Assembly: GCF_047302405.1 (NCBI RefSeq)
Contig: NZ_CP154853.1
Span: forward strand, 2,976,001-3,040,000
Length of the DNA: 64,000 bases
Source: Alkalihalobacillus sp047302405
GTDB taxonomy: Bacteria; Bacillota; Bacilli; Bacillales; Bacillaceae_D
Direction of reading: 5' to 3'
This document shows positions 1 to 8,691 of the stretch, piece after piece; within the stretch, counting starts at the first letter, position 1; every line of letters starts with the position of its first letter. A program made the position numbers and the translations under genes. The notes under the pieces are model-generated. The model worked only from the letters and a program-made list of their open reading frames with translations. It ran no database searches and was not told where the DNA came from.

Positions 1-452
1 GGTTTTTCGATAATCAGTCGTTTCCATCCATTTGTTGAGCCCAATCCACTATCCTTAATATTCATGGCGATGACGTCAAAAAATTCAGGTGCCATTGATA
101 AATAAAACATTCGATTCTCTTCCATATTCTGTTTTTTTTCATTTTGTTGAACGAGTTCTAGCAGCTTGTTATAGCCTTTAGTATCCGTTACATCTAAGTG
201 GTAATAACGAAATGGCTTAACGAATTCTTCTTTTTTAGATTTATCACTCAGCAAATGTCTGGAAAATGTATGCAAGGAATCGATGACCCTTGACTGAAAT
301 TCACCATCAGAACTGTCGTCTCTTCCTACACCAATAACTGAAAAAGACTTCGGTAATTTTTGATTCAGGTATAAATTAAACAAAGCAGGATAGATTTTTC
401 TTTTTGCTAAATCCCCTGTTGCCCCAAATAATACAAACGTCATAGAATCCAT
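1..452 (-). CDS. zwf: Glucose-6-phosphate 1-dehydrogenase, N-terminal part (runs off the window)
   Basis: Oxidises glucose 6-phosphate to 6-phosphogluconolactone with NADP, the entry to the oxidative pentose phosphate pathway. The reading frame is open from 452 to the window edge, about 150 residues. It starts MDSMTFVLFGATGDLAKRK, the nucleotide-binding signature of the family, and reaches GWKRLIIEK, the conserved substrate-site block, just at the edge. The ATG at 452 is chosen because GTGAGG lies 8 bases before it; a second ATG 9 bases later lacks this. The upstream region carries the same palindrome as the hxl promoter region (667-684), which suggests shared control with the formaldehyde pathway. 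The rest of the gene lies outside the window. Confidence 0.93.
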   Translation of the reverse strand, partial: MDSMTFVLFGATGDLAKRKIYPALFNLYLNQKLPKSFSVIGVGRDDSSDGEFQSRVIDSLHTFSRHLLSDKSKKEEFVKPFRYYHLDVTDTKGYNKLLELVQQNEKKQNMEENRMFYLSMAPEFFDVIAMNIKDSGLGSTNGWKRLIIEK

Positions 453-666
453 CTAGAACGCCTCACTTTCTTGACAAATTCTAATATATAATGACAAAAA
501 TTTATGCATGAACACACATTTTTGGACACTCTTTATTATCTTTAATGATTGCTAAACACCTTTCACCATTTATCCTTCCTATCAAAATCTCTCCTTTCGT
601 ACAAGCAGCTTGTTATCTTAGAAACATATTGCTTTGCCCAAACAGTATATAACGTATGTTTCATAC

Positions 667-684
667 TTAAAAGTACGCACTTTT
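667..684. promoter_or_regulatory. Candidate HxlR operator upstream of zwf
   Basis: The 18-base sequence TTAAAAGTACGCACTTTT is an imperfect palindrome. Its exact reverse complement occurs at 1288-1305 between hxlR and hxlA. On the minus strand it lies just downstream of a possible zwf promoter (TTTACA near 720 with a TAACTAT-like -10 box). Binding by HxlR is inference; only the shared sequence is seen. Confidence 0.5.
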
Positions 685-744
685 TTTGCATATAGTTATT
701 CTAAAATCACATAGTGTAAAAATTAATACTATAAATTTAATAGT

Positions 745-795
745 CAAAAAGCCTTGGACAGCGAGGATGTAAACATCACTGTTCAAGGCTTTTAA
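745..795 (-). terminator. Terminator downstream of hxlR
   Basis: AAAAGCCTTGGACAG pairs with CTGTTCAAGGCTTTT (one mismatch) around a 17-base loop, and a T run follows on the minus strand. It lies about 70 bases past the hxlR stop and would end hxlR before zwf. The stem is bordered by A and T runs, so it could act on both strands. Confidence 0.75.
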
Positions 796-867
796 TAGGG
801 TACGGTTAATAATGGCTAACTGTCGTAAGTTATGATTGTCTTAAACGATAAAGAAACCTTATTTCTA

Positions 868-1230
868 CTAAGTAGCTGATTTGTCTTCCGTTTCCTTCTC
901 CAATACATTTCCAATGTAATCTTTACCCCATTCATACATAGCATCTAAAATCGGGATAAGACTTTCTCCATACTCAGTCAATGAATATTCAACTTTTGGT
1001 GGAACTACAGGATAAACTTCTCGATGTACGATTAAATGATCTTCAAGTTCGCGCAATTGATTAACAAGCATTCTTTGAGTAATACCCGGCATAAGTGATT
1101 TTAATTCACCAAATCGTTTAGTTCCTTCTTTACCTAGATGCCATAAAATTAGCATTTTCCATTTCCCACCAATTACTGAGAGTGTCAATTCTTTTTCACA
1201 GTTAAATGTTTTTGAGCCTAAGTTTGGCAT
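868..1230 (-). CDS. hxlR: HxlR/DUF24-family winged-helix regulator
   Basis: A 120-residue MarR-like winged-helix protein of the HxlR family. The motif CEKELTLSVIGGKWKMLIL at residues 11-29 includes the N-terminal cysteine usual in DUF24 proteins, followed by ITQRMLVNQLRELE, the recognition helix. In Bacillus subtilis HxlR activates hxlAB in response to formaldehyde. Here it is transcribed divergently from hxlA with about 200 bases between, the same arrangement. The ribosome site AGGAGGTG lies just upstream of the ATG. Target identity is inferred from position and family. Confidence 0.88.
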   Translation of the reverse strand: MPNLGSKTFNCEKELTLSVIGGKWKMLILWHLGKEGTKRFGELKSLMPGITQRMLVNQLRELEDHLIVHREVYPVVPPKVEYSLTEYGESLIPILDAMYEWGKDYIGNVLEKETEDKSAT

Positions 1231-1259
1231 TTAATTCACCTCCTTTTTATTTTATCCTA

Positions 1260-1328
1260 CAGTATACTTTTTATCACTATATGAGGTAAAAGTGCGTACT
1301 TTTAATTCAATAACATACTCAGTATACT
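1260..1328. promoter_or_regulatory. hxlR-hxlA intergenic operator region
   Basis: Two copies of AGTATACT lie at 1261-1268 and 1321-1328, exactly 60 bases apart, flanking the palindrome AAAAGTGCGTACTTTTAA at 1288-1305. The palindrome recurs in inverse orientation before zwf. DUF24 regulators bind short inverted repeats of this kind; which of these elements HxlR uses is not shown by the sequence. Confidence 0.5.
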
Positions 1329-1431
1329 AAGAAACGTGCTAGTCAGTAAATAGCCTTTCAAAAGGAAACATTTACACCCAGCCTAATAACAGACTCATAG
1401 CACAATATAAAATTATAAGGAGCGAATATAA

Positions 1432-2064
1432 ATGAAATTACAATTAGCTTTAGATCTTGTCGATATTCAGGGAGCAATTGAATTAGTGAAAGAGGTACAA
1501 GAACATATTGATGTTGTAGAAATTGGTACACCTGTAGTGATCAATGAAGGTCTTAGAGCCGTGAAAGAAGTAAAAGCTGCATTTCCTAACTTAACTGTAT
1601 TAGCGGACTTAAAAATTATGGATGCGGCTGGATATGAAGTAAGCCAAGCATCTGCTGCAGGTGCTGACATCATTACAATTCTTGGAACGGCAGAAGATGA
1701 GTCAATTAAAGGTGCAGTAGAAGAAGCTAAAAAACAAGGAAAACAAATCCTTGCTGATATGATCGCCGTGAAGGATATTGCAGCCCGTGCAAAAGAACTA
1801 GATGAACTTGGTGTTGATTATATTTGTGTTCACACAGGATACGATCTTCAAGCTGTTGGAAAGAATTCTTTCGAAGACCTTTCAACGATCAAAAGCGTTG
1901 TTAAAAATGCAAAAACAGCGATTGCAGGTGGTATCAAATTAGAAACACTTCCTGAAGTAATTAAACATCACCCAGATCTAGTTATCGTAGGTGGGGGAAT
2001 CACAAGTAAAGAAGATAAAAAAGCTACAGCACACGAAATGCAAAAATTAATTAAACTAGGGTAA
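1432..2064 (+). CDS. hxlA: 3-hexulose-6-phosphate synthase
   Basis: Condenses formaldehyde with ribulose 5-phosphate to D-arabino-3-hexulose 6-phosphate, the fixation step of the ribulose monophosphate pathway. At 210 residues it matches the family length. It is a TIM barrel of the OMP decarboxylase superfamily: LQLALDLVD at the start, VLADLKIMDAAGYE (the DxKxxD phosphate and metal motif) at about 56-69, and AIAGGIKLETLP and IVGGGITSKED in the C-terminal phosphate site. The ribosome site is AAGGAGCG. It is the first gene of hxlAB, 7 bases from hxlB. In heterotrophic Bacillus the pathway serves mainly in formaldehyde detoxification. Confidence 0.95.
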   Translation: MKLQLALDLVDIQGAIELVKEVQEHIDVVEIGTPVVINEGLRAVKEVKAAFPNLTVLADLKIMDAAGYEVSQASAAGADIITILGTAEDESIKGAVEEAKKQGKQILADMIAVKDIAARAKELDELGVDYICVHTGYDLQAVGKNSFEDLSTIKSVVKNAKTAIAGGIKLETLPEVIKHHPDLVIVGGGITSKEDKKATAHEMQKLIKLG

Positions 2065-2071
2065 TTCAACT

Positions 2072-2629
2072 ATGCAGACTACACAATATTTAGCCGAAGT
2101 CGTGCACGAATTAAATCAAACGGTTCACTTAATTCATGATTCAGAAGCAGAGAAGTTAATAAATCAGATTTTAAAATCCAAGAAAATCTTTGTCGCTGGT
2201 GCAGGCAGATCTGGATTGATGGGTAAATCTTTTGTGATGCGAATGATGCACATGGGGATTGATGCCTATGTAGTTGGGGAAACCGTAACCGCTAATTTAG
2301 AAAAGGACGATTTATTAATCATTGGTTCAGGATCAGGAGAAACGAAAACCCTAGTTGCCATTGCTGAAAAAGCTAAAAGCTTAGGAGGTACAGTCGCAGC
2401 TATAACCATCTCTCCTGAATCAACTATTGCCAAGTTAGCTGATATTGTTGTTAAGTTACCAGGAGCCACAAAAGATCAATCGGAAAGTGACTATAAGACC
2501 ATTCAACCAATGGGATCCCTATTTGAGCAAACGATGTTGTTATTTTATGACGCCTTAATCTTGCGCTTTATGGAGAAGAAAAACTTAGATTCTAATAAAA
2601 TGTATGGGAAACACGCTAATCTTGAGTAG
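2072..2629 (+). CDS. hxlB: 6-phospho-3-hexuloisomerase
   Basis: Isomerises 3-hexulose 6-phosphate to fructose 6-phosphate, completing formaldehyde fixation. The protein has 185 residues with a single SIS (sugar isomerase) fold: FVAGAGRSGLMGKSFVMRM near residues 41-59, then the serine-rich phosphate loop IIGSGSGETKT at about 87-97. It follows hxlA by 7 bases and is translated from the same transcript. A terminator at 2719-2763 closes the operon. Glucose 6-phosphate made from its product is the substrate of Zwf, encoded 1.6 kb away, which makes a dissimilatory cycle possible. Confidence 0.95.
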   Translation: MQTTQYLAEVVHELNQTVHLIHDSEAEKLINQILKSKKIFVAGAGRSGLMGKSFVMRMMHMGIDAYVVGETVTANLEKDDLLIIGSGSGETKTLVAIAEKAKSLGGTVAAITISPESTIAKLADIVVKLPGATKDQSESDYKTIQPMGSLFEQTMLLFYDALILRFMEKKNLDSNKMYGKHANLE

Positions 2630-2718
2630 AATTAAATAATCAAGATAGAAGAAGGCGATTAACATCCCCACACACGATCGTACGCACGGTTCCATTTAAG
2701 TCTGATGCTGGAAACTTT

Positions 2719-2763
2719 ATAAACCCTTGATGGTGCCAATAGGCATTATCAAGGGTTTTTTGA
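2719..2763 (+). terminator. Terminator between hxlAB and the convergent ABC operon
   Basis: AAACCCTTGAT and ATCAAGGGTTT form an 11-bp stem followed by a T run. The A run on the other side means it may also serve the minus-strand ABC operon that ends at 2800. Confidence 0.85.
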
Positions 2764-2799
2764 TTGATGCTCGTTTCTCTGCTAAGTGGCGTAAGTTCT

Positions 2800-3918
2800 T
2801 CAAGAAGTAACCGGCACTCCTAGATCAAGTTTTACCAGGATTTTTTTATTTGATTCTGGATCAAAGACATGTACCTTTTCCAAATTAGTTTTAATCCATA
2901 CCGTACTACCAATTTCATACAACGCTTCCCCAATCTCTTTAATCGATAGTATCGTATCTGTCTGTGGTACCTGTACTTGAATATAGGTTTCAGATCCAGC
3001 TGGTAATACAGAATATACTTCTGATTCGATCGCACCATGTACAAATTTATTAACAATGTGAATATTTTCTGGATTGGTTGCTAACGTCACTACTTTTAAA
3101 CCGATTTTTGTATCGTATCTATAAGTACTAAGTGGACTGATCATTTCCATTTGAGCGTCATTTACCGTTGCTTCTACACAGTTTACAGTCGGATTTCCAA
3201 TAAACTGTGCTACACGTAAGTCTTTTGGATGATTATATAATTGTTGAGGTGTGTCTACTTGTACTAATTCCCCATCAAAAAAGACTGCAATTCTAGTTGA
3301 AAGTGTTAAAGCCTCTACTTGATCATGTGTAACATAAACGATGGTCGTTTTCAGCTCATGATGCAGCCTTTTTAACTCACTGCGCATTTCAACTCGTAAT
3401 TTTGCATCCAGATTAGATAATGGTTCGTCTAAAAGCAATATTTTCGGCTCTGTAACAATCGCTCGAGCAATTGCAACTCGTTGCTGCTGACCGCCAGATA
3501 ATTCACTTGGGGAGTGACCACTAAGATGTGCAATTTGCAACCGTTCCAATGTCTCAGCTACTTTTTGTTTAATCGTCTCTTTTGGCATCTTTTTAATTTC
3601 AAGTCCAAAAGCAACATTTTGAAATACTGTTAAGTGCGGCCATAGGGCATAACTTTGAAATACAAGGTTTAAATTGCGCTCCGCTGCAGGAAGAGATACG
3701 TGTTTCGAAACACATACAACTTCTTTTCCATCAATTTTTATTTTTCCATCACTTGCTTCCTCTAATCCTGCTAAAATACGAAGGAATGTCGTTTTTCCAC
3801 AACCAGAAGGACCTAATAATGTCATAAATTCACCGTTTGCAATGGTTAAATCAATTCCTTTTAAAGCATGGAATTCCTCAAAATGTTTATGAAGATTACT
3901 TACTTCTATCGTTCCCAT
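2800..3918 (-). CDS. ABC transporter ATP-binding protein (FbpC/PotA type)
   Basis: Powers the importer encoded just upstream. In 372 residues it has Walker A GPSGCGKT at 36-43, signature LSGGQ at 140-144, and Walker B LLLDEP at 161-166. About 130 C-terminal residues follow, like the regulatory TOBE region of iron, spermidine and organophosphate importers. The start codon lies immediately next to the permease stop (3919), so the two are translationally coupled. It is the last gene of a five-gene operon and ends near the shared terminator at 2719-2763. Domain and transporter class are firm; the substrate is inference (see the binding protein). Confidence 0.9.
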   Translation of the reverse strand: MGTIEVSNLHKHFEEFHALKGIDLTIANGEFMTLLGPSGCGKTTFLRILAGLEEASDGKIKIDGKEVVCVSKHVSLPAAERNLNLVFQSYALWPHLTVFQNVAFGLEIKKMPKETIKQKVAETLERLQIAHLSGHSPSELSGGQQQRVAIARAIVTEPKILLLDEPLSNLDAKLRVEMRSELKRLHHELKTTIVYVTHDQVEALTLSTRIAVFFDGELVQVDTPQQLYNHPKDLRVAQFIGNPTVNCVEATVNDAQMEMISPLSTYRYDTKIGLKVVTLATNPENIHIVNKFVHGAIESEVYSVLPAGSETYIQVQVPQTDTILSIKEIGEALYEIGSTVWIKTNLEKVHVFDPESNKKILVKLDLGVPVTS

Positions 3919-5682
3919 CTATTTACCTATTCCTTTCGTTATATCAATTTTTCCAAATATTGAGACTAGTGCGTATACAAGGATGATAGAGATGACGATA
4001 ATAAAAACTACCGCATTCGCTGTTTGTGCATACCCTTGTTCTTGTAGGTCGAATGTATAGGTTGTTAATGTCATCGTTCTTGGCGTTACAAGCATGATTA
4101 GCAAATCAAGTTCTTTCATCGCACTAATAAACACGAGAATAAATCCACTTAGCAGCCCTTTTCTACTTAATGGCATAATGATTCGCCTAAATCGTGTACG
4201 CCATGATGCACCAAGGACACTACCCGCTTCTTCCAGTTCATTGCTAATTTGAATCATCGAACTCGTTCCCGTCCTTGTCGTAAGTGGCAATTCACTGACA
4301 ACTGTAATCAAAATCAGGATAGCGATTGTACCATAAAGAGACGGTAAGAAAAGACCTGGCTTCGCGAACATAGATAAATAAATAGCAGAAAATGCAATAC
4401 TAGGAATTAAAATTGGTAAAAATGAAAGCTGATCCATTAAACGAAATGGCCATTTTTGTTTGTTTCTCGTAATCAAATAACCAATAACTAATCCGATCAT
4501 TGCTGCTATTAATGCGGCAAAAAAGGAAATCACAATTGTATTTTTGAAGGCACTGAAAATCCGATCATTTTGAAATACACCTTGCATTCCGTTTGCTATC
4601 GCTGAATTAGATTCCCCAACCCAATAATGTAGTGTTAAATTATCCAGACTATAAACGCCATCTTTGAGTAAAAGAGTTTGTATCCCTAATAAAAGTACTG
4701 GCAAAATACTTAAACAAAAAATAAAAAGCCAAATAGCAATATTCGTTGGTACGCGCCATATCCCGAGACTAATCAGTTTTTGTTTCGAACCTTTCCCACC
4801 AATCGTCGTGTAATTGCGACGGCTGATTACTTTTTGATTCATCCAAATAACGATAATTGCACTAACGATAAGTACAAGACTCAGAATGTAACCCGTTACT
4901 TGTTGACCTGTTGAGATATTGCTATAAATCATTGTCGATAATGTATAGTATCGAACGGGCAGCCCTAGCAAAGCAGGTACACCGAAAGAACCAATTGACT
5001 TTGAAAATATCAAAATAAAAGCAGAGACAATCGCTGGTATTACAAGGGGAAAAGTTACTTTTCTGAGCACTTTCCACGTTTTAGCCCCAAGTATTGTTGC
5101 CGATTCTTCCACATCTGAGTTAATGGAGCTTAGTGCAGCGCCAACTAGTAGAAAAGCGAAAAGATAATAATGTGCTGAGAGTGATAAAATAATCGGAACT
5201 GCACCATAGGAAAGCCAGTCTGGAGGACTTACATTGAAGTTGGCTTGTATTAGCCCAGTTTGTCCACCAATACGGTCATTTTTAAACACAATTAACCAGA
5301 TAAACGCATTAAACCAAGAAGGTAACATGTATGGCAAAATGAGCAAAAAGCTAACCAGTTTTTTATATTTCAAATCCGTTCGTATAACGACCCATGCTAA
5401 AAGAGATCCTATGCCTAGGGAAATAATTGATACAAAAATACCAATTTGAAACGTTTGAACTATTGGACTATAGATTAATGCTTGACTGATATCGCTAGCA
5501 AATACAGATTTCCATGCTTGTAATGAAAAGCCTTCATCATTACCGACATTCATAAAGGTCGTCACAAGGATTTCTACAAGGGGAAAAATGATTGTATAAA
5601 TAAGAAAGGCTAATATGGCTATCGTCAATATAACGATGGGATTATGTATTTTGTTGCGGATAAGTGTTACATATTTCTGCAT
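3919..5682 (-). CDS. ABC transporter permease, fused two-domain (FbpB type)
   Basis: A 587-residue membrane protein with about 12 hydrophobic segments and two binding-protein-dependent transport domains in one chain. The EAA-type loops are near residues 191-212 (EESATILGAKTWKVLRKVTF) and 482-502 (ELEEAGSVLGASWRTRFR). The fused architecture is usual for FbpB/AfuB-type iron, 2-aminoethylphosphonate and hexose-phosphate importers. It lies 3 bases after the isomerase gene and directly before the ATPase. No second permease gene is present, as expected for a fused protein. Confidence 0.9.
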   Translation of the reverse strand: MQKYVTLIRNKIHNPIVILTIAILAFLIYTIIFPLVEILVTTFMNVGNDEGFSLQAWKSVFASDISQALIYSPIVQTFQIGIFVSIISLGIGSLLAWVVIRTDLKYKKLVSFLLILPYMLPSWFNAFIWLIVFKNDRIGGQTGLIQANFNVSPPDWLSYGAVPIILSLSAHYYLFAFLLVGAALSSINSDVEESATILGAKTWKVLRKVTFPLVIPAIVSAFILIFSKSIGSFGVPALLGLPVRYYTLSTMIYSNISTGQQVTGYILSLVLIVSAIIVIWMNQKVISRRNYTTIGGKGSKQKLISLGIWRVPTNIAIWLFIFCLSILPVLLLGIQTLLLKDGVYSLDNLTLHYWVGESNSAIANGMQGVFQNDRIFSAFKNTIVISFFAALIAAMIGLVIGYLITRNKQKWPFRLMDQLSFLPILIPSIAFSAIYLSMFAKPGLFLPSLYGTIAILILITVVSELPLTTRTGTSSMIQISNELEEAGSVLGASWRTRFRRIIMPLSRKGLLSGFILVFISAMKELDLLIMLVTPRTMTLTTYTFDLQEQGYAQTANAVVFIIVISIILVYALVSIFGKIDITKGIGK

Positions 5683-5685
5683 CGT

Positions 5686-6576
5686 TTATCTTATTCCTTT
5701 CCTACAAAGAGCTATCGTTTGTTGTAAATATTCAATCGATTCGGCAATATATTGTTTAGGATCATCCGCTTTTGACCAACGTTCCAGTGACAACTCTAAA
5801 TTATATATACCTTTGTAATTATTCTGTTCTAACAGCTGTACAAAGGAATGAAGGAGCAGATCACTATCTTTCCAAATCGGGAAATGTGTAGTCCCCTCAG
5901 AATTAATTCCGTGAATATGTGTGTGAACAACACGTTTGCAAAATACGTTCAACAAGGGATCCTCTTCCAAAACAAATGGAGCATCTTCCTTACCATGTTG
6001 AATATTTGAATAATAATGCCCCATATCAAAGCATATTCCAACATCTTCGCGATCCAGTGTTTCAACTATCTCCAATATACCTCTTATCGTATTTCCTGGA
6101 TCGTTTACTTTTTTCACCCTATTATTCTCAACAGCAAACTGAATTTGCTTTGTATTTGCATTTAATTCATTAGCCCATGCTTGTAAGATTTGTGTTGTTC
6201 TCGCTGCATAATCGACCCCTTCTTCATAGCCTTGACTCGCATGAATCGGCATCATAATCGGCTTGTTTAAGTTTGCAAGTAAAGGAAGAAGCGAGGGGTA
6301 GTCAGTGCGTACTTGACTACCGACTACCGTCTTCAATAACTCCCCATGAACCGTGATGTTCAATCCTTTATTTTGGATTATGGAAAGTACCTCTTGAAAA
6401 TCATCATAACAAGCTGCTTGATCGTATATTCGTACTTCAATACTTGTAACACCAAGTGATTGTAAATAATCAATATACATCTCAAGACTAGGAAAACCAG
6501 CTATATAAACCCGTTTCTGTTCATCTGATAAATTACTTTGTAATGCTTGTTGCTGAATAGACATTCCAATATTCAT
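5686..6576 (-). CDS. Sugar phosphate isomerase/epimerase-like TIM-barrel protein
   Basis: A 296-residue protein of the xylose isomerase-like TIM barrel family (AP endonuclease 2 superfamily). Metal-site features typical of the family are visible: FAVENNRVKK at about 147-156, GICFDMGHYYSN near 177-188, VVHTHIHG in the 210s, and YNLELSLE near the C-terminus. The reaction cannot be named from sequence. Its place inside an importer operon, between the binding-protein and permease genes, with a HAD phosphatase upstream, suggests it acts on the imported compound or its product. Confidence 0.75.
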   Translation of the reverse strand: MNIGMSIQQQALQSNLSDEQKRVYIAGFPSLEMYIDYLQSLGVTSIEVRIYDQAACYDDFQEVLSIIQNKGLNITVHGELLKTVVGSQVRTDYPSLLPLLANLNKPIMMPIHASQGYEEGVDYAARTTQILQAWANELNANTKQIQFAVENNRVKKVNDPGNTIRGILEIVETLDREDVGICFDMGHYYSNIQHGKEDAPFVLEEDPLLNVFCKRVVHTHIHGINSEGTTHFPIWKDSDLLLHSFVQLLEQNNYKGIYNLELSLERWSKADDPKQYIAESIEYLQQTIALCRKGIR

Positions 6577-6590
6577 TTATATCTCTCCAA

Positions 6591-7760
6591 TTACTGGATT
6601 TTGAGTAAAAAGTTACGCATTTCGTCCTGATGTTCGTAGAAATATTGCTCGTCTTCTTCCCATAAGTTAAGCTCTGCTAAAGAAGGGATAATATTATCTT
6701 GCTCAATATCATTCCTTACAGCAAATGTTCCTGGGTTGTTGAATGGATCAAACCCTTCTGCAGTACCGTCCTCACCGCCAGTCATGAAACGAATAAATAG
6801 CTTGGTCGCAGCTATATTCTCTACATTACTTGTTACAAAGATTTTGGATGTTCCTGGAACAGATATTTTTGGTTGAAGTTCTGTATTAACACCAATTGCT
6901 GCATCTTTTTGCACGACATCACGTAATTTCACAGTAGATGCAATTGCTACAACAGAATGATCAGCTCTTGATTCGGCTACAGCGTCAACCGTATCACCCA
7001 TCGAGCTCATCAGAACAGCATCATTGTCTAATAAACGTTTAATAAATTCATAGCCTGCATTTTCTGTATCATTTAATTCTAAAGGTTCTTCAAATTTTTC
7101 CTCATACGCTTTTTCCATATCATCCGAATGTTTCACCATAGTCATAAACAAACCTTGAATATCCGGTGCAGAGAGCGGGTCTTTCAAAAGAATTTTACTT
7201 GTCCATTCATCTGTTGTTAAATCCCACCAATTGTCGATAGGAGGCTCTTCATAATGTTCTGTATTATAGACGATGGTAATCACTTCTGAAATTAATGGTA
7301 AACCTTTATAAGACTTGTACGGTTCGTCTATATGTTTCATAATTTCCTCTGGTTTATATTCTGCAATATAGCCATTTTCGAGCAAATCATTGGACCATGA
7401 TCCATTTGTTCCTTTACCTAAAATGATATCTGCATTGTTCAAACCTGACTCATGTTCACGTTTAACCTTTTCATAAATTTCTGGGTCACTAACTTTCGTT
7501 ACAAGAGCTTTCACACCTGGGTATGCTTCTTCAAAAGCGCTTCCTACTCGTTCACCTGCTGATGTCGCACTATATAGGACAACTTCTCCTTCTTCCTTAG
7601 CTAATTCATATAACTCATCTGTAGTTACATAGGAGTCAAAACTTATCTCCGTACTTTTACTGCTCGTTGTTTCTCCGACATTATCAACCTCTTCATCCGC
7701 ACTTCCACATCCAACCAGGACGAGTAAGAAGAAGAAACTCATCGATAATAGTTTTTTCAT
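6591..7760 (-). CDS. Lipoprotein substrate-binding protein of an AfuA/FbpA-type importer
   Basis: A 389-residue extracellular solute-binding protein. The signal peptide ends in a lipobox, LVLVGCGS, with the acylated cysteine at residue 18. The mature part opens VVLYSATSAGERVGSAFEEAYPG, the pattern of the family that includes FbpA, PhnS and AfuA. This family was first linked to ferric iron, but AfuA members bind hexose phosphates and others bind 2-aminoethylphosphonate. With an isomerase and a phosphatase gene in the operon, an organophosphate ligand is more likely than iron; this is inference. The start codon overlaps the upstream HAD stop (TAATG). Confidence 0.85.
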   Translation of the reverse strand: MKKLLSMSFFFLLVLVGCGSADEEVDNVGETTSSKSTEISFDSYVTTDELYELAKEEGEVVLYSATSAGERVGSAFEEAYPGVKALVTKVSDPEIYEKVKREHESGLNNADIILGKGTNGSWSNDLLENGYIAEYKPEEIMKHIDEPYKSYKGLPLISEVITIVYNTEHYEEPPIDNWWDLTTDEWTSKILLKDPLSAPDIQGLFMTMVKHSDDMEKAYEEKFEEPLELNDTENAGYEFIKRLLDNDAVLMSSMGDTVDAVAESRADHSVVAIASTVKLRDVVQKDAAIGVNTELQPKISVPGTSKIFVTSNVENIAATKLFIRFMTGGEDGTAEGFDPFNNPGTFAVRNDIEQDNIIPSLAELNLWEEDEQYFYEHQDEMRNFLLKIQ

Positions 7761-8572
7761 TATGCCATCTCCTTTTTCATTTGTAATTTTTCAATATAAT
7801 CTGCAACTGCCTCTTCCTGATTTGTCTTATGTAATACTTTCGTAGCAACATGTTTCAATTCCAGTTGAGCATTGTACACAGCAATTCCAACGTCTGCAGC
7901 TTTGATTAAAGAAATATCATTAATGTTGTTACCAAACGTTATTAATTTTCTATTGTCATGGTTGTAATGCTTATTGAAGTGTTTTAATGCAATTCCCTTC
8001 GATGTATTATTCGGAAGTAATTCCAAATATTCAGGCTCAGAAAATGTAGTACTAAGACAAAAGTGTTTAATCTTAATTTGTTCTTCAAGCGCCGTTAAAA
8101 ACGTTTGATTTTTATGAGCAATGATAATTTTAGACACACTCTCTATCTGAAGTGGTAGTACTTCTAACACTGTCAATTTTTCTTTTTTCTCAAATAATGA
8201 AATTAGTGGTCCTTTTTCATTTGTATAGATATCTTCGTCGATAAAATACATGATTTCTACGTTTTCTAATTTTGCCAACATTTCTTTGAGCGAATCATTT
8301 AGCGGTAATGTTTGACGATAAATAACACGTTTCGTTTTCGGGCAAAAAATTTGTGCACCATTATGTGTAATGATCGGATATTGAATGTTCAACTGTTCAA
8401 CAAAGGAAACAATTGATGTTTGTACCCGACCAGTTGCGAACGTAAAAATTCCTCCTTCCTTTTGAAATGCAGCAATCGTTTGCCGACTTCTATTTGAAAT
8501 CTGTTGGTCATCATCGAGCAATGTTCCGTCTAAATCTGTTACAATGCATAAATCAGAAAAGCAATTATTCAA
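7760..8572 (-). CDS. HAD-superfamily phosphatase, Cof type
   Basis: A 270-residue Cof/YidA-type HAD hydrolase. Motif I is VTDLDGTLLDDDQ (nucleophile Asp in DLDGT, residues 13-17), the cap follows, and the C-terminus has SKGIALKHF (motif III lysine) and TFGNNINDISLIKAADVGIAV (motif IV). Such enzymes dephosphorylate small sugar phosphates and cofactors. It is the first gene of the importer operon. The start appears to be TTG at 8572; a strong GGAGGTG lies about 15 bases before it, farther than usual, so the exact start is uncertain. Confidence 0.8.
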   Translation of the reverse strand: MNNCFSDLCIVTDLDGTLLDDDQQISNRSRQTIAAFQKEGGIFTFATGRVQTSIVSFVEQLNIQYPIITHNGAQIFCPKTKRVIYRQTLPLNDSLKEMLAKLENVEIMYFIDEDIYTNEKGPLISLFEKKEKLTVLEVLPLQIESVSKIIIAHKNQTFLTALEEQIKIKHFCLSTTFSEPEYLELLPNNTSKGIALKHFNKHYNHDNRKLITFGNNINDISLIKAADVGIAVYNAQLELKHVATKVLHKTNQEEAVADYIEKLQMKKEMA

Positions 8573-8598
8573 TCTACTGATATACTTTCACCTCCAAG

Positions 8599-8612
8599 TT
8601 GTCTATACATCT
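8599..8612. promoter_or_regulatory. GntR/HutC-type operator 1
   Basis: TTGTCTATACATCT fits the GT-N-TA-N-AC pattern bound by HutC-subfamily GntR regulators. It lies directly upstream of the ribosome site of the minus-strand importer operon. A reverse-complement copy of its core is at 8728-8738, at the start of the divergent regulator gene. Confidence 0.55.
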
Positions 8613-8691
8613 ACAGTAACATCATAATATTAAGAGATTGTTAATCTAAATATAAAGTAACGTAAATAACTGTTTTATTAATAAAAAACAA

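Noticed and set aside
2800..7760. Annotation of the importer as ferric iron transport.
   Set aside because: The family is mixed in substrate, and the operon holds an isomerase and a phosphatase but no siderophore or iron-related gene.
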